A stretch of DNA of 64,000 nt, taken from assembly GCA_003344405.1 (NCBI GenBank), contig NOWV01000010.1, positions 620,001-684,000 of the forward strand, in the 5' to 3' direction. Below, piece after piece: positions 62,017-64,000 of the stretch. This stretch comes from Trichoplax sp. H2 (Eukaryota > Placozoa > Uniplacotomia > Trichoplacea). The notes under the pieces were generated by a model, which saw nothing but the letters and a program-made list of their open reading frames with translations, made no database searches and had not been told where the DNA came from. The stretch's first letter is position 1. Every line of letters begins with the position of its first letter. The position numbers were made by a program, and so were the translations under genes.

Positions 62017-63248
62017 ATGAGAGTTATTGCAACAAGTGCCATTGCAACAGGATTATTAACATACCAACTCTATCCTCATCTATTTCCAAATCGTATTCGA
62101 CCCAAGCATATGACAGGATTTCCAATCATGCAAGAGACAATGGCCTCATTCAAAGAAATTTGTCAGAAGCTTGATATCGATCATAGTGACAAAGTCAAAG
62201 TCTATGTCGACAAAAGTAATTCAATGATTGTTGATACTACGTATAAATCACCTTGATCGCATACAGTAGTAGTAAATCTATTTATAGTTATGCAGTAATT
62301 TTGAAAAGCAATCGTAAATGTTCAACTAACCAAAATCGAGCTTCATGTCAATCTAATCAATGTACAGTATGTGCTATCCATTCCTTGTTTATGTTTTACT
62401 AAACGTATAAACGTTCATGCGATTATAGGTCTGACTGCTGGAAATTTAGGAAATAGTTGGTTGCCCAACGGAGCAATCCTTAGCTTGCCGTGTACTATTT
62501 ATTTTAAAACCGTCAATGATGTCATATATTCTAGAATTACTTTTGGCAATCAAAAGATTGAACGTGAAGATTTACTCAAATCTTTCATTACTTCAGCGAA
62601 TTGTAATAATTTCCAGATGGCTCACGAATTATCCCACTTAAAATTGAACGACTTTATACCTCGAAGCATTGTAATGCCTACCTTTTACATAATAGCTAGT
62701 GGTGTCTATAGTCTGTGCAATAAGTTCTTCTTAGGATCGACACTATTAAGGGGACTAAGCAAAGCCGCGGTCATAGCTGTAGCCATAGGCTGTTTCGTAG
62801 CTACGAACTCCTACATTATCTACAGACAGGAATATAGAGCTGATCATACTGCAGCTAGTATTGATCCAACGTACTTAATAGGTATCTTACTGCAAATACT
62901 TGTTGATAAAACGGCTTATATGATGATATAAGAACTTGCGATTCAATTAATATTCTTTCTATAATAGCTCCAGTACGTATATGATTTATTTTGCTAACGT
63001 ACTGTTGCAGTAATCAATCTGTATTATACTTATCTAATGTTGTACGCTTTCCAATTTTGAAAATTAAAGGTGGTATAGAACTAATGCACAAATATCTTGA
63101 CTGGGAAAACAAGTTTAACAAGAATGGTTCATCTAAACCTTTCTTAACGGTCATGTTGAATCGCTTATCGCATCCACCGGTAGAAAGGAGGCTTCAGCGG
63201 TTATTAGACATGCAAGAGCAGAGGGCTATCGCTGATAGTAAGAATTAA
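62017..63248 (+). CDS. TMEM177: TMEM177-like membrane protein with intact M48 metallopeptidase motifs
   Basis: Three exons, 62017-62215, 62429-62881 and 63070-63248, join in phase to 276 residues. The junctions give VDKSLTAGN and YLIGGIELM. Overall order matches TMEM177: an N-terminal hydrophobic segment with YQLYPHLFP, SWLPNGAILSLP, the NFQMAHELSHLK helix, two hydrophobic segments (about 145-165 and 178-197), and a C-terminal GGIELMHKYL. Human TMEM177 sits in the mitochondrial inner membrane and stabilises COX20 during cytochrome c oxidase assembly. Unlike the human protein as I recall it, this one has HELSH at 132-136, EYRAD at 201-205 and HPPVERRLQRL from 252. These are the zinc-binding HExxH, the third ligand ExxAD, and the HPPxxxR tail of M48 peptidases (OMA1/Ste24/HtpX type). 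It may be an active membrane metallopeptidase. Orthology to TMEM177 is likely but made from memory. Confidence 0.7.
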
Positions 63249-63859
63249 GAAAGAAACTAATTGTGCTTTTAATATCGAACTCGGAATAAGCTATGAATGA
63301 GATAGTGTATCAAGTTTATAGAAGGCCTGGAGTGTAGGTAAACTCGATCTGTATATATTATACTGTTTCGTACATAAATATATGCTTGTCCACTACTGTA
63401 TATGTTACGCATATACAGTATATATATCTACTAAGAGTTCAACACCCATGTTACAGACTTATACTTCCTCTATTAACAGGTTTACTCGTATATGTGGGTT
63501 TAATAGGTAAACTGTTGCATATTGTATTGGTGGGGCTATCGATTAAAGACTGTGTAAGGCAATGTCATATTGCTCCACAGTACTGTGCACTAGACAACAC
63601 AATACAGAAAATAGTGATTTAAAATATACAACATTGATAGTAAATAAAATTGAATTTATTTTATTTGTTGTACAAAGTTGCAGCTATCATAAATACAGAA
63701 ATAGAGTAAAAGTCCAGAAATCTCGCTGGATATTTTATGTACTGTACTTAACAAATTTCAACTTTGATGAATGAATGATATATGATATTTATTACACCAT
63801 TAGTGCATTACTGTCGATAAGCAGTAATAATACGTGTATTTCTCTCTAAGTTATAGTAT
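63249..63859. other. Intergenic region downstream of the TMEM177-like gene
   Basis: AT-rich, no convincing exon. It contains a perfect hairpin at 63394-63420 close to the end of the upstream gene. The open frames here lack any recognisable domain. Confidence 0.5.
63394..63420. repeat. Perfect 11-base stem hairpin
   Basis: TACTGTATATG pairs with CATATACAGTA across the 5-base loop TTACG. It is about 150 bases past the TMEM177-like stop codon, so it may lie in that gene's 3' untranslated region. Confidence 0.8.
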
Positions 63860-64000
63860 ATGAGCTACAGTTATGCTTACAAGCATGGACTACTCAATAC
63901 TAAATCCTCGTGGACTCCACACTATGCTCGACCTGTAGCTACAGCACGACAAGAAACCCCCAAATTATTGGTTCTCTTTAGCCATGGGCTTGTCGAGATC
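63860..64000 (+). other. Open frame running off the right edge (unidentified)
   Basis: ATG at 63860 opens 47 codons without a stop, beginning MSYSYAYKHGLLNTKSSWTP and containing KLLVLFSHG. The composition is less AT-biased than neighbouring intergenic DNA, as in a first coding exon. I recognise no family from this fragment. Confidence 0.3.

Overview
This is nuclear DNA of an animal. Its genes are split into many small exons by short AT-rich introns (mostly 100-300 bases), with GT/AG junctions I could follow by eye. Gene content (a Rho kinase with a split PH-C1 tail, a TRPN mechanosensitive channel, nucleoporin TPR, intraflagellar transport protein IFT52, a PTB adaptor) is metazoan. Strong AT richness, short introns, close gene spacing and very conservative proteins suggest an early-branching animal. 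A placozoan (Trichoplax/Hoilungia type) is my best guess; that is inference, not proof.

Layout, left to right: (1) 1-4055, plus strand: the 3' part of a DDX31/Dbp7-type DEAD-box helicase, cut by the window edge. (2) 5079-15996, minus strand: a complete TRPN/NOMPC channel with 29 ankyrin repeats, 26 of them encoded one repeat per exon. (3) 16.0-24.0 kb: a gene-poor stretch with decayed tandem repeats. (4) 24050-37188, minus strand: nucleoporin TPR, a long coiled coil with an acidic Ser/Thr-rich tail. (5) 37.66-39.43 kb: an island of palindromic GTAC-rich satellite with an internal ~330-base duplication and a 20-base assembly gap. (6) 40088-50897, plus strand: a Rho-associated kinase (ROCK), divergent from TPR, with an unusually long first intron. 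(7) 53068-57838, minus strand: IFT52. (8) 60013-60918, minus strand: a PTB-domain adaptor. (9) 62017-63248, plus strand: a TMEM177-like membrane protein that still carries the motifs of an M48 zinc metallopeptidase. (10) The start of an unidentified open frame at the right edge.

The genes are separate transcription units, not an operon. DDX31 serves ribosome biogenesis, TPR the nuclear basket, ROCK actomyosin contractility, and TMEM177 (by homology) mitochondrial respiratory-chain assembly. TRPN and IFT52 are both linked to cilia in other animals, and IFT52 has RFX X-box-like sites upstream, but nothing here shows that the genes act as a unit.

The most notable observations are the apparently intact M48 peptidase signature in a TMEM177-type protein, the one-exon-one-ankyrin-repeat structure of TRPN with the same 29 repeats as the fly protein, and the GTAC palindromic satellite that recurs at several intergenic sites in the right half of the window.
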